Shown: one piece after another, positions 46,612 through 59,076 of the stretch | How positions within the stretch are numbered: the stretch's first letter is position 1 | Layout: every line of letters begins with the position of its first letter | Assembly (NCBI GenBank): GCA_032821775.1 | Contig: JAVLRN010000011.1 | Coordinates: 1,426,001 to 1,490,000 of the forward strand | DNA from: Sanguinoderma infundibulare | Lineage: Eukaryota > Basidiomycota > Agaricomycetes > Polyporales > Polyporaceae | Direction: 5' to 3' | DNA length: 64,000 bases | Made by a program: the position numbers and the translations under genes | Notes under the pieces: model-generated | The model's database searches: none | Told to the model about the DNA's origin: nothing | What the model saw: the letters and a program-made list of their open reading frames with translations, nothing else

Positions 46612-47890
46612 ATGGTCAACTTCACCATCCTCGCTGGGGGATACACCTCCTTCGTGGTGTCCTACCTTTTCAACTCAGACACCAACGCGCTCATGGTCCT
46701 CAACCAGTCTCCTACTGGGGCGAACCCATCATGGATCGCGCTCCATCCGACGAATAAGAGTATTTTATAGTGCGTGGTGTCTCATGTCTTTATCTGGCTT
46801 TGGACGGCTGATTAAATGCAATCTATGCAGCGCCGTGAACGAAAATTCGAATGGCGGTCTGCAGTCCTTCACGATCGGTAACGAGGGTGTGCTCTCCAAC
46901 CCTATCGACACAATCAGCACAGAAGGAGATAGCCCCGCATTCACCACTCCTCTCTCGACTGGTCAGGTTGCGGTCATGAATGTAAGCAAGCACTTTGCTC
47001 CCTAACTGGCATCACTTACAGCTAAAAAGACAGTACAACACTGGCAACGGACTTATCGTCCCTACGGAACGAGAGGACCCCCTAGAGTTCGTTTCTTCCT
47101 ACACTCCCATTACTTTCAACGCTCCCGTGTCACACCCGCACATGGCCCATCAGTACGGCAATGAAGTATTCGTTCCTGACCTTGTGAGTTCTCGTGACAT
47201 ATTGCCCAGCATTGGGTGGCAGTGTTAACGCAAAATGAAGGGCGCGGACAAGGTTTGGCGACTTGTAGAAGATGGGGCCCCTGGCGTGTTCAAGGTCCAA
47301 GGTCAGATCGACCAGCCAACCGGAAGCGGACCGCGCCACATCGCCATCAGAGGTGCATTTCCTGCCAAGCTCACTGCGTGCATAGTCATGACCTAGTTTG
47401 CGCCGCAGGACGCACACTCTACACGCTTCACGAGCTCGCCAGCACGTTGACGCAGCAAGATATCCCGGCCGCGCCGAACGGCACCACCGGCGCTCTCATC
47501 GCGAACTTCAACATCACTCCGCCCGGTCTTCCAGCAGGGGCCGCGATGGCGGCGGCGGAGATTCTTCTCACCGAGGCCTCGCCGACGTTCCCGGAGCCTT
47601 TCATCTACGTGTCGAACCGCAACACGGGCGTGCAGGACCCGCGAGGGGATGCCATCACGATCTTCCGCGTCGAGCCTAAGCTCGAGCTCCTCGGGTACGT
47701 CTTCACCGGCCTCGACCAAATCCGGGGCATGCAGCTCGGCGGTCCGGAGAACGAGTTCTTGATCGCGAGTGGGGTCGCGGGGAGCGCGGGCACGATCATG
47801 CTGCGGCGGACGGAGGGTGGGAAGAACCTGACGCTTCTGACGAGGAACACCGACATCCCGACGAGGACGAGCTTCGTGTGGCTGGATTGA
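46612..47890 (+). CDS. lactonase / 6-phosphogluconolactonase-like beta-propeller protein
   Basis: Exons join into about 360 residues. Propeller-type repeats are seen: NFTILAGGYTSFVVSYLF, NPSWIALHPTNKSILYAVNE, SHPHMAHQYGNEVFVPDLG, TGSGPRHIAIR, then GRTLYTLHELASTLTQ, PFIYVSNRNTG and GDAITIFRVEP with FTGLDQIRGMQLGG. The order PSWIALHP, Y..NE, HPH and GPRH matches the 7-bladed YbhE/Lactonase family (PF10282). Bacterial members are 6-phosphogluconolactonases and fungal relatives include muconate-type lactonases; the substrate is not certain. No signal peptide is evident. Confidence 0.8.
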
Positions 47891-48850
47891 GTAGTGTGAG
47901 TGCGCTATTGTTAGAATGTCTCTCAGGGTGCAGAAATAGGACGGCGGATGTATTTTCTATACAACGGCGAGGTTCTGTCGCCCCGCTATAGCCTACTCGA
48001 CATGCCTGCGGGGATGGGGTAATAAGAACTAAAAATAACGCCCAGAGTGACAGCGGTCCTGACGTCAGTCTCTACGTTGTCGTTCACCAACGTCGCTACA
48101 CAAGCTCCGGTATCGTGCACGAATTCATCGACCTTACGTTTGTCCGTGTTGGTGTTCCTGCTCTCCTCAGAGTGCTGTGGCTGTACTTGATCGATTGATC
48201 GCCGGCAACCTCGGTGGCTGAGGCCCGAGGGCGCTTAACACGTTCACCCCATACTACCACTGCCACACGTACCGCGTTATCAGGCCAAGGTCGACTCGGA
48301 GCTCCTTCCGAGGCTGAGACAGTTACGAGGGCACGTCACGGTCGACGTTTCAGCCGTTGCTCTAGAGTCTAGACCGACAAGCAAGCTCGCGCTGATACCA
48401 TGGCTCTGTTCGTCTATGAGCCTTCCGTGCTTCATACCTGCTCCGTACCACATCCTAACTCGCTCCGTTCAATAGGAATAGGGATTGGCACCCCGGAATT
48501 TTGCCAGAACCCAACATACACGTACACAGCTATTGCTCGCCAACACATCCCGTGCTTTGCGAAGCTATACTTATGGCATCGCCGTGGTCATCAGTCTCCC
48601 TACGGTGGCAGATCGAGCTACGAAGGTCAGTACTCTCAGGTCACTCGGTACACGCGGCAAGAGGGAGGAAGCCGATGTATTTCGGGCTTCCATGGAGGCA
48701 TAGAAAGCACTAGTCCATGCTGCAAGGTGAGCGATAAGTGTCTTGCATATCGTAGCGATTGATAACGACCTAAAACCTTGCATTCTCAATTTGACCAGCC
48801 CGCTGTGCTCGGCATGTCAACATCGAACGCGCGCAACATTTCCGACATAT
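47891..48850. other. intergenic DNA upstream of nitrate reductase 1
   Basis: No gene called. The plus-strand frame 48400-48762 has no motif; an overlapping frame contains KREEADVFRASMEA but no family match comes to mind. Confidence 0.4.
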
Positions 48851-49052
48851 AGATAGTGTGATATCGTTGTTTTATTCTCCCTCGGACTCACTTCCTTCCC
48901 GCACAATTAGACTATTGCTGACGATAACGCTGATAGGAATGTAACGACACCGCACTGATAAGAACGCGGTTATCTGGGGCAACGCCGCTATCTCTGGCTG
49001 GTGTCAGGGTCTCTCCCCCACACCCGCCTCATGATAAGCGTAGGTGAGATAA
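48851..49052 (+). promoter_or_regulatory. cluster of eight GATA-factor (AreA/Nit2-type) motifs upstream of nitrate reductase 1
   Basis: HGATAR cores are at 48851 (AGATAG), 48922 (CGATAA), 48931 (TGATAG), 48956 (TGATAA), 48970 (TTATCT), 48988 (CTATCT), 49032 (TGATAA) and 49047 (AGATAA). The nearest is about 50 bp before the ATG. Nitrate reductase genes of ascomycetes are switched on by the GATA factor AreA/Nit2 under nitrogen limitation. Clustering at this density supports the same control here, but binding is inferred. Confidence 0.6.
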
Positions 49053-49101
49053 ACTGTACACACCCACGGTACGTTGGGTATCTCATTCTTGATTTTCCAC
49101 C

Positions 49102-52100
49102 ATGTCCCTGCAAAACGGAGTAGCCGCCACACAAGTCGACACCCACTGGCGAGAGCGGCTGGCGAGTTTCCGGCCGGGAGACCTTGTCACCGTGCGCGAT
49201 GTGAAACAAGCGGAGCCAAAGTGAAGTTTATCGCCCCCAGCTCGCTTTATCGCACGCTCATAGAATCGTCCTGCAGCTACAAGCTCCTCGACCCGAAGGT
49301 TCGTCTGTTTTTATGTCTCACGTACCGCAAGCAATGAACATATCTGCAGAAACACGACTTTGCACGTTATGTGCTCCCGGTGACGGAAGCGGAGCTGAAG
49401 TCTCAGGGTCCGAAGAGTGCTGCAGCGCCCGCAGGAGCTGCAGAAGCGGCGCCGATTGTCCGATCGGATCCGCCTTCTCTCCCCAACGAGCAACAGGCCT
49501 TCCTCGATAAGCTACTAGCTGAGTTCAAGGCGATCAGCGAGTTCAAGAGCGATCTCGGCAAGCCCGCCACGGCCGAACTCAAAGGCTTAGATGGGGATGC
49601 GCTTGAGCAGCTAGATAGCGATCTGAGCATCGAAGACCAGTGCGTCTCTCTCTCCGCGGGTAGTTGCGGCCCTTGACATGTTCAACGCAGGAGCTACCCC
49701 GATTCCTGGGTCCCGCGGTCTTCCAAGCTCTTCCGGCTAACCGGAAAGTATCCTCTCAACGCCGAGCCGATCCTTCATGACCTTTTCGAGGGTGGGATGA
49801 TCACACCAACGAAGTGCGTCCTTCGTGATCCCGCCTCTGCCGGTCGGATCCCCCCTCACGTTTGCGCAGACTGCACTATGTGCGGAACCATGGTTCTGTC
49901 CCTGCTCTGAACTGGGAGACGTACAAGGTGGCGATCTACGCTGATCCGGACGTTCCCGTCAATCTCGAGCAGCGCGAGTACTCCATGGACGAGCTCACCG
50001 GCCCCAAGTTCGCGGACAAGATTATCGAGATACCGGTCACCCTTGGCTGCGACGGAAGTAAGTATGCAGCGGATGGATCCGGGAACGCTGACCTCATATT
50101 TGTCTCGTAGACCGCAGAAAGGAGGTGAATATGGTCAAACGGACAAAGGGGTTCAACTGGAACGCGTCGGGTGTTTCGACCGCCATCTGGCGTGGCGTGC
50201 CCGTTACGGAAGTGCTCCGTGACTGGGGATTCACGGAGATCCCTGCAGGGGAGAGATGGTTCGTTTTTGCTTTTGCTTGGACTGAGTTTCTTTTCAAACT
50301 GGCCAACTGACCATATCACAGGTACTTGAACTTCGAAGGCATCGAGATGCTCCAGGAGGGAAGGTATGCGACCTCCATCCCGCTGGAGCATGCGCTGGAC
50401 CGCAAGAACGACGTCTTGCTCGCGTTTGGGATGAATGGGCGTGTACTGCATCCTGACCATGGATACGTACGTGGTCGTTTGAACCGATCGGTAATTGATT
50501 GGTTGACGTGGGTGTCCTACAGCCACTGCGCGTGATCATACCCGTAAGAACGCCTTCATGGGCACTCGTGTATTCCGATTGACGAACTGACTTTTGCACC
50601 GCTTTAGGGATACGTAGGCGGTCGCCAAGTGAAGTGGCTGAGGAGGGTCAGCACGCGTTCCCTCTTCCCCAGGGTCACGTACTGATTGACAGTACATGCA
50701 TAGGTTTGGATAACCACAAAGCCGAACGATTCCTACTACCGTTTGTCTCCTTCTTTTCTATTTTGCGCGGCATTCTAACTCCATCGCCTTCTAGACATCT
50801 GGGACAATAAGGTCGTCCCTTCGATCATCGACTCGGCGAGCCACCCTCTCGCCAAGGCCTTCTTCGGGGACGAGAGTACCGCCTGCTGGGAACAGGTAAA
50901 TCGTTTCTATTTCGCTCTTGTGCGCGTTGCCAATGCAAGTCAACTTTATCTCCCGCAGACATTGCAATCCATCATTTGTGAACCTGACCACGACGAACGC
51001 ATCGAATTGACGGACGAAGTCCGCAACGGCAAGTATACCGTGAAGGGCATCGCTTTCAACGGCGGCGGGGAGCGCATTGAGCGAGTCGAGCTGAGCTTGG
51101 ACGGCGGGAAGACGTGGAAGTACTGCTTCCGGCATTTCCTCGACAAACCCCTCAGGTGCGAGCTCTGTATAACGCGACAAAGACACAGAGGTTGCTGACG
51201 GGGCGAGCTGATTCCTGCCAGGCATGCGCAGAAGTACTGGACGTGGATCTTCTGGTACGTCGTATCATATCTCGAATGTGCCAGCCGTGCTGAGACCTTT
51301 GTTGTTCGCAGGTCGTGCGAGGTTTCGATGAAGGAGATCATCGACGGGGCAGAGTTTATCATCGTGCGCGCTCATGACCAGAAGAAGAATTTCCAGCCGG
51401 AACACATCACTTGGTACGTGTGTGCCGAGCCTTTCCAGAAAGACCATCGTGCTCATTCCGTGGTCTATGTTGCCCAGGAATATGACGGTTTGTCCGAGTC
51501 GCGTTTTGATGTTTTACCATCTCTGACTTTGGCGTCGTACCCCTCCCTTAGGGTATGATGAAGTACGTCGAGCGTTCCGGTCCCGTGCGAAGATTAGCGA
51601 ATTCTGACAATGTCCCTTTTCAGCAACGCTTGGTATCGCGTGCGGCGAAGCTTTGTCGACGATCCGAACAAGTCCAACGCCGTGTTACGGTTCCAGCATC
51701 CTACTGCTCCTGGCGACCAGACTACTGGTTGGATGAAGCCCCCGAAGGAGGAGGAGGTAGTAAAGGGTGACGAGCCAGCTCAGACCCTCCCTACATACGA
51801 GCTAGAAGAGATTGCGAAACATGACAAGGAGGTATGTCTTCCGCTGCCGAGTGCGCTGTGCCCAGCGTCTTATCATCGTTACCGTCTGGCTCCAGGATGA
51901 TGCATGGATCATCTTGGACAACAAGGTCTACGACATGTCTGGCAAGTATGGCCCGAAGCTCATGCCATTGCTCGCGCAACATCCTGGTAAGGCCCTTCCT
52001 CTCACTGTTAAATTCGGACCTTCCCTCTCATGAATGCTAGGTGGTGCTACGATCTTGCTGAGATACGCGGGCAAGGCGTCAGTCGAAGCTACTCTCGAGG

Positions 52101-53502
52101 TGTGCATTTATGCTTGTTATGTGCATTTGGAGATTCGCTCACCCTTGGAACCTTTTCAGTACAATGCAATCCACGACAAGCGTAAGAAACACTGGAGCCG
52201 CTGCCGGTGCTTCGTCTGCTGACCCAGATTCTAGGTGCCCATATGATGCGGGACGACGCCATCATCGGCAAGCTGTCGGAGAGAGGCGTGGCTCGCATGA
52301 CAGAGGACGCTCTGCGCGTAGCAGAAGAGCGCGTCCGGCAGAAGCAGCAGCAGAAAGGCTTCGCCCTCCAGTCGGACACCTTCATCCGCGCGGTGCTCAA
52401 GGAGCGCCAGGACGTGACCTCTTCCGTCAGGTGAACATCTCTCCGATGTCGATTTTAGCCCTTACTTACTTCAACAACGCCCCAACCAGGATCTACACGT
52501 TTGAGGTCCCGCGCGCCCCTGGTGCGAAGCCGCCTAAGCTCGGGCTCCCAATCGGCCGCCACGTGCAGATCGCGGTGCACTTCGAGGACCAGGCGGTGAC
52601 GCGGAGCTACACGCCCATCTACCCGGTCTTGCCCGAGGAGGACGCAGACGGGACGTTCCAGCTGCTTGTCAAGACGTACTTCCCGAACCAGGCCAGGAAT
52701 GACCCCGGAGGGACGGTGTCAAACTACCTCGATTGCCTTCAGGTGGGCGAGGAGATCGACATCCGGGGCCCGATCGGCGAGATCACGTACAATCTCAACG
52801 AGGGGGTGTTCGAGATTGACGGGAAGGAGCTGCGGTTCGACACGGTTCGTTTTCTGCACCATGTGCGGCTGTTGACTGACAGCGCTGCGCAGATCAACCT
52901 TCTGGCGGGCGGAACTGGGATCACGCCGATCTGGCAGCTCATCCATGCGATCTTGTCGACCACGAAAGGCACGCCGCGCCTCAACCTCCTCAACTGGTAC
53001 GTGTTCGTTCGTTTCGCTACGCGAATGGGCTGCGTTGACTGTGTAAAATCGGCACACAGCAACCTCTGCGAGGACGATATGCTGCTTCGGGACCAGCTGG
53101 AGGAGTACGCACGGAAGCACAGTGATAGGTTCAAGATCTGGAACGTGCTGGCCAACCCAGGCTTGGCAACGAAGCAGACGCTGGATCCGAAGGTACCAAC
53201 ACACTTTCTCAAGGGGGCTGTGTGCACTCAGGCTGACGGGTTTCGACCACAGGACTACAGCACGGGATTCGTTACCGCCAAGATCATGCGCGTTTCCATC
53301 TTACTCTTACCTAACTCCGTTTCTTCACGGCTGACGCTGGTGTTGTCCATGTAGGCACGAGCACTTCGAGGCGCCTTCGCTCACGGGGAACGTCGCGACG
53401 TTCCTGTGCGGCCCCGTTGGTCTCGTAGAAAAGGCAGGACTGCCAAACTTGAAAGCGTGGGGCTCTGGCTTTGAGGAGGGCCGCTCGCTTTTCGTTTTCT
53501 AG
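49102..53502 (+). CDS. niaD: nitrate reductase (NAD(P)H), copy 1
   Basis: A many-intron gene of about 900 residues reducing nitrate to nitrite in the cytosol. The Mo-pterin domain starts near PDSWVPRSSKLFRLTGKYPL. The Mo-ligating cysteine is in GCDGNRRKEVNMVK (across an intron), followed by VSTAIWRGVPVTEV and FGMNGRVLHPDHGYPLR. The dimer region has GIAFNGGGERIERVELSLDG. The cytochrome b5 domain has QHPGGATILLRYAGK with the second heme His in GAHMMRDDA. The FAD part shows TRSYTPIYPVLPEE and GGTVSNYLDCL; the NAD(P) part shows LLAGGTGITPIWQLIHA and CGPVGLVEKAG; the end is SLFVF. The N-terminus is short (MSLQNGVAATQVDTHWRERL). The last intron, 53288-53354, must use a GC donor (AT|GCGCGT) to join KI to MHEHFE. 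A GATA motif cluster lies upstream. It is followed by a second paralogue. Confidence 0.9.
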
Positions 53503-54201
53503 ATGGGTTTCGAGTACAAAATGGGGTGCGTCCGTGCGCACATAGAATGCTCGGTGTTCGTCTTACTTTCTGTCCATATTCCTTCACTCATGCTCCACAA
53601 CAGCGCCTGCTTTGGATCTGCGACTCTAGATAACTCACCCTCCTCCGGGATGACGACTTTGCAAAGCTAAGGGGGCGGTCGATTGTCCCGGCCGTGGTTC
53701 AAGTTTTAGTTTAGACTGTTGTGTCCGTGTAGCCTCTTCATAACATGGACCGTGCGTGCTGTAGCTAGCTAATTATCCGACCTATGTACGACTATCGAAT
53801 GCAGTTCATTTCATCGTCATGCACATGCGCACAACTTTCCGCTTCGCCCTGGCTATATGCGCGACTAGTCACATCCACGGGACGTGTTATCCGATATCAC
53901 GCAAGTCTAGACCGGCGCTTGCGGGCGACACCTTGCCGACGTCGACCCGTCTCTCGTTCTCGCCCTTGCCTCACCCACTCAAGATGCCCTTTACTAGTCT
54001 CTGCTACCAGCGCAAGGATGCGCTCTTGGCCAAGACGAGACGTCGTGTGGTTATTATTATATTAGGAGATGGAGCGTGATGACGTTGGCCAAAGTAGGTC
54101 TCTTGTCCCGATCGACAACGTCATCTCACCTCACCTAGCTGTCATGACCGCCTCTTGCAATCTCATTCTGCTTTCGGTTTCAGTCAAACACTATCACCAC
54201 T
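53503..54201. other. intergenic DNA between nitrate reductases 1 and 2
   Basis: No gene supported. It contains only scattered GATA cores (for example AGATAA near 53629), not a cluster like that before copy 1. Confidence 0.5.
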
Positions 54202-57200
54202 ATGCCTGCATGGACAAAGGAAACGTTGCTGCCGCCCTGGCCCAAAGGTCACGACGTACAGCTCGCCCCGCCCGAAGTCTACGAGGCCGCTCAAAGGGCC
54301 GGAGGAAGGGACACACTCGACAGACACCGTCCCCTGACCCTCGCAGACCACTACGGCGACAAGCCTCGCAGGGCTGGTATCCACGGCGTCAACGAGAGTG
54401 CAGAAGACGTCTCCCACCGCGAACCGTCCGATGACATTGTCCAGAACTGGAGGGAGAGGCTCGACGACCCTAATGTAGTTGTCAGCGTCCGCGACGTCAA
54501 GAAGGCTACTCCAGAGTGAGCCCTTATTTCGAGAATCATTCATCCAAGCTCTAACAGCTGCCACCCAGTCTCGCGGTCCTGCATCCCCTGGTAAGCACAC
54601 CCCTCAATGATCATAACGGGCTCTTGACGTCTCCCAGAACCATGGCTTTTCGCGGTTCGTTCTGCCGGTAGCAGAGAGCGAGATCAAGGACCAGGATTGG
54701 CCGGGAAAGAAGAAGGACGAGAAGAAGGAGCCCGCCAAGGTAACTGCAAAACGACGTCCAGACGCCGACAAGGAGAACAAGGAGGTCCAACCGGAGAAGA
54801 AGCCGGGTCCTGAGTTGACTAGCGAGCAACATGTCTTCCTTGACAAGCTCTTCGAAGAGATGCGCATAGTCGAATCCTTCAAGAACAACCCCGGTGAACC
54901 CCAAGGAAAGCTCAAGTTCCTCGACTTCGATGTTCTTAAGCAGCTCGAAAGCCATTTGAGTGTCGATGACCAGTGCGTCGCTTTCCCATTTTTTCCATCA
55001 TCCCCTTGACACCACAGGCAGGTCCACACCCGACTCTTGGATTCCTCGATCTCTCGGCTTGCTTCGTCTTACCGGGAAGCACCCTCTCAACGCGGAGCCA
55101 AGTCTTGTCGATCTCTACGATGCCGGGATGATCACTCCAACAAAGTGAGTTTGGGTCCGTATATCCGTCGACATATGCTCCAAGCGGCGACTCATTTGCG
55201 ACCACAGGCTACATTACGTTCGTACTCATGGGGCTGTTCCTCAATTGTCCTGGGAGACCCACAAGCTTTCCGTCTTCTCGCTTCCGGAAGGGCTCATCGA
55301 CAGTCCAAAGGAGTGGTCCATGGACGAGATCGCGTTTGGCGGTTTCACGACCATCGAAATTCCCGTGACCTTCAGTTGCGACGGAGGTGAGTCCATTTCC
55401 TCCCTGCTCTTGTGTTGCCGTCGTTCATACTTTTTTTCCCGTTCGGACAGCCCGTCGAAAGGAGCTGAACATGCTCAAGAAGACGGCTGGATTCAATTTC
55501 ACTGGAGCGGCCGTGTCGACATGCCTTTGGCGTGGGATCATGGTCCGCGACTTGCTGCTAGCCAGTGGGCTCCAAGACCAGCCAGATGAGGAACGATGGT
55601 GCGACGATGCCCAACTTGTTGCATGCTGCCGTTTACATTTGTTGATCGACAGGTATCTGAACTTCGAGGGTGCCGACTGGCCTTCGGAGGGCCCGTATGC
55701 GACTTCTATACCACTTCTTCACGCCATGAATCGTGCCAACGACGTCATGCTTGTTTTCGGGATGAACGGACGTGTCCTGCATCCGGATCACGGATACGTA
55801 TGTGGGCTCATCTCCATTCTTTATCACATTCCCTGACGATCGAGGCTGGCGCAGCCTCTGCGGATGGTCATTCCAGGATATGTCGGTGGCCGCCAAATTA
55901 AGTGGTTGAAGAAGGTGCGATAGAACCGCAATGCAGGTCGTGCACGGTATGGGGTATGCTGACAAACGAGGCTAGCTTTGGGTCACGAAAGAGCCCAACC
56001 GATCCCACTACCGTACGAGCTTCTTCCGGCCGCGGTCTTTGTCTATCCTGGGCAGTCGCCCGACTGACGCGCCCTTGCAGACATCTACGACAACAAGGTC
56101 CTCCCGAGCATGGTCGACTCGCGGGACCATCCGTTCGCGAGCGCGTTCTACCACCACGAGTCGTCGATGTGCAACGAGCAGGGCCTGCAGTCGCTCATCG
56201 TGAAGCCAGCGCACGACGAGCTCGTGCCGCTCGATGAGGGTGATCTGGAAGCGCGGACGTACGTAGTCGAGGGATTCGCGTTCAATGGGGGAGGGGACCG
56301 TGTGGAGCGCGTCGAGCTCAGCTTGGACGAGGGCGCGACGTGGAGGTACTGTTGGCGCAAGTTCTACGACAGGCCGCTGAGGTGTGTGTCCACGTCCGGC
56401 TTGTTTGTCATAGCTAAGACCGTGCTGCTGATACAGGCATGGAGAGAAGTACTGGACTTGGGTATTCTGGTGCGTAAGTGGCTCACATCTCGAGTGGGGC
56501 CTTATCTTGATGACTGTCGTTTACAGGAGCTGTGAACTACAGTTGCAGGAGATGATTGGAGCTCCGGAGATCATCCTGCGCGCGATGGATAGCAGGAAGA
56601 ACTTCCAACCGGAACATGTGTCTTGGTGTGTACCTGTGACCCGATGGCAGGACGGACGTGTTGACTGACGAGCGTGGCTTGCAGGAACCTGATGGTGCGT
56701 GCGCCAGGCATGGCGGTGAAGCTGTGTGCTAACTCAACTATATGCGTCGGGTTGACAGGGGATGTTGCAGTACGTCTTGTGTTTTGTCTCTATATGCGCG
56801 TTTACTTATACGATGTACTACCGCCAGCAATGCGTGGTACCGTCTCAAGCCCAAAATTACAGTGCACCCCGAGACGCATCGACCCGCGGTCCAGTTCCAG
56901 CACCCGGTCTCCCCTGGTAACGATGGGGGTGGTTGGATGGAGCCTTCGGACAGACAGAAGGTAGAAGACCGGGACGAGACGAAGGGGTTGAAGACGTTCT
57001 CGCTTGAGGAGATCGCTAAGCACAACAATCAGGTGTGTCCTTCGTTGTACGTTGAGTTAGTCGTGTCGGTGCTCACGTTGATCCAGAACGACGCGTGGAT
57101 TATCATCGAGAACAAGGTGTACGATGTGACGTCGGGGCTGTCGTGGCACCCTGGCGGCGCGAAGGCAATTTTGACTTATGCTGGGAAAGCTACGGTGGAC

Positions 57201-58615
57201 GTTACGACCGAGGTATGTCCTTCTGTGTTATTCCGGAGACCTCGCTGACCTATTGTCCTCGCCGCGTAGTACAAAGGCATACATGACAATTGTACGTCTC
57301 GCTGTAAATTCTGCATCCTTCGATTCCTGACCGTCCCACGATAGATGCACACTCGAAACGCGACGAATGCTTGATCGGAGTGCTCTCGCCCGAAGGTGTA
57401 AAGGCCATGCAGGAGGACGCCGTCCGCGCTGCTCAAGATCTCGCCAAAGTCAAGAGGGAACGAAAGGACAAGGCGCTCCAGCCCGACGTCTTCACCCAAG
57501 CCAGGCTAGTCAAGAAGCACAGAGAGTCGCACGACACGAGGTGCGTGCTGCAAGTTTTGCTTGCCCCTTTTGTTCGCCATCGGTTTGGCGCTGACCTGGC
57601 TGTGGCAGAATGTACACGTTTGAACTGCCGAAGCGGGAGGATGGCAGCCACGGGCTGCTCGGCTTGCCGATCGGCAAGCACGTCCTTATCACGGTTCACT
57701 TCAAGGACCAGGCCGTGTTGCGTCCGTACACGCCTATACGACCTGTCTTGCCCGAGGAGGAGGACGGCACGTTCGACCTCCTCGTGAAGACATACTTCCC
57801 GTCTGACAGCGGGCCGTTCCCGCCGGGTGGGACGGTGTCCAACTATCTGGATTGCATGGACGAGGGTAGGTTTTCTTCGCAAGATCCTGACGAATTCTTG
57901 GCGTATTCACTGTTTTCTTGGGTATCTGACAGGAGAGGAGATCGATATCAGGGGACCTAGTGGGGGGATTTCGTACCATGGCCACGGGAAGTTCGAGATC
58001 GACAACAGGCAGTATCACTTTGACAACGTGCGCTTCGGTGCGGGACACAAGCCCTCGACCAGCTGGCTCACTGCTTGGCCTCATAGATCAACCTCGTCGC
58101 CGGCGGGACCGGACTCACCCCGCACTGGCAACTTATCCATGCGATCCTGTCCGACAAATCTGACAAGACGAAGATCTCGCTGCTTGACAGGCATGCATTT
58201 GGTTCTGCGTCGAGCGGTTCATACACATATTTATACTGTTGTTTAAACTACCTTTAGCAATAAGACGATGGGCGACATCCTCCTGCCGAAGGAGATCAGG
58301 AAGTACAGGACGGAGGAGCCCGAGCGGTTCAAGGTCACGCACATCCTCGTCGAGAAGCCACCCGAGGACCGCGACTTCCCCGTCAGTCTCGTCATGCTCG
58401 TCCGTGTCAATGACTAGTACTGACACCTTTTGCCATTGATCGTCTAGCACATTGTGGGGATGCTCAATAAGCAGATCATGGAGGAACACTTTTATCCGGC
58501 GCACCCAGGTGTCGGGACGCTGCTGTGCGGGCCGCCGGGGCTAATCGAGAAGGGGGCGCTTCCGGGTCTGAGGGAGATGGGGTTCAAGGAGGGCGAGACT
58601 GTGTTCGGGTTCTGA
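54202..58615 (+). CDS. nitrate reductase (NAD(P)H), copy 2
   Basis: A diverged tandem paralogue with the same domain order and a longer N-terminus (MPAWTKETLLPPWPKGHDVQ, then a lysine-rich linker and LKFLDFDVLKQLESHLSVDD). The Mo domain has WIPRSLGLLRLTGKHPLNAE. The Mo-ligand cysteine is kept but its following Asn is Ala (CDGARRKELNML). VSTCLWRG and FGMNGRVLHPDHGYPLR follow. The b5 domain has WHPGGAKAILTYAGKA and YAHSKRDE. The FAD part has LRPYTPIRPVLPEE and GGTVSNYLDCMD; the NAD(P) part has LVAGGTGLTPHWQLIHAIL and LLCGPPGLIEKG; the end is VFGF. The intron 58191-58257 has a GC donor (AG|GCATGC). All cofactor ligands are present, so it is probably an enzyme. The N-to-A change by the Mo site and the sparse GATA sites suggest a different substrate preference or regulation (inference). 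Confidence 0.85.
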
Positions 58616-58722
58616 AGGGGAGTGGGGGGGAAAGGTGCAGGTATTGGTGTAGTTGTACTGTACGAATGACCTGCTCATGGACTTCGAAGTGCGAGAAGTA
58701 GTGTAAATCTCAGTACAGTACG

Positions 58723-58990
58723 TCAGTGTGATACCACCTGAAAGCGTTCGAATGTCTCCACCACAGCGTTCCAAAATGTCTCAGATGGGATGACCGTCCT
58801 ACCAACCACGGTGGTGGTATCCGTCCTGGGTTGCGATGCGACCAGGAAACCTTGACAGTGTACCAGTGGCGAGGCAAGTAGTTGAAGATGCTGCCGTGCT
58901 TCACGCTCTTCTAGGCGAAGCACAGCGAGAATTTCTCCGAAAGGTGTCGAGAGAACACAGGGCGTGGCATGCTGGAGGATAAGGCGTGTG
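58723..58990 (-). pseudogene. HET-family C-terminal fragment next to nitrate reductase 2
   Basis: The minus-strand frame reads LILQHATPCVLSTPFGEI, LAVLRLEEREARQHLQLL and RTDTTTVVGRTVIPSETF, which is the last third of HET exon 3. It starts abruptly after DVTTTR at about 58980, exactly where homology between the HET B and D downstream flanks also begins (near 4621). It faces the 3' end of nitrate reductase 2 only 108 bp away. Confidence 0.8.
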
Positions 58991-59076
58991 GTAGTGACAT
59001 CGTTCAACTGCACTGTACAATAATCTGCTCACAGACTTTAAGGTAAGAAAAGCAACGTACACCTCGATACAGTACA

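Noticed and set aside
48400..48762. 120-codon plus-strand frame before nitrate reductase 1
   Set aside because: No motif, and overlapping frames look equally good; more likely intergenic or a decayed unknown gene.
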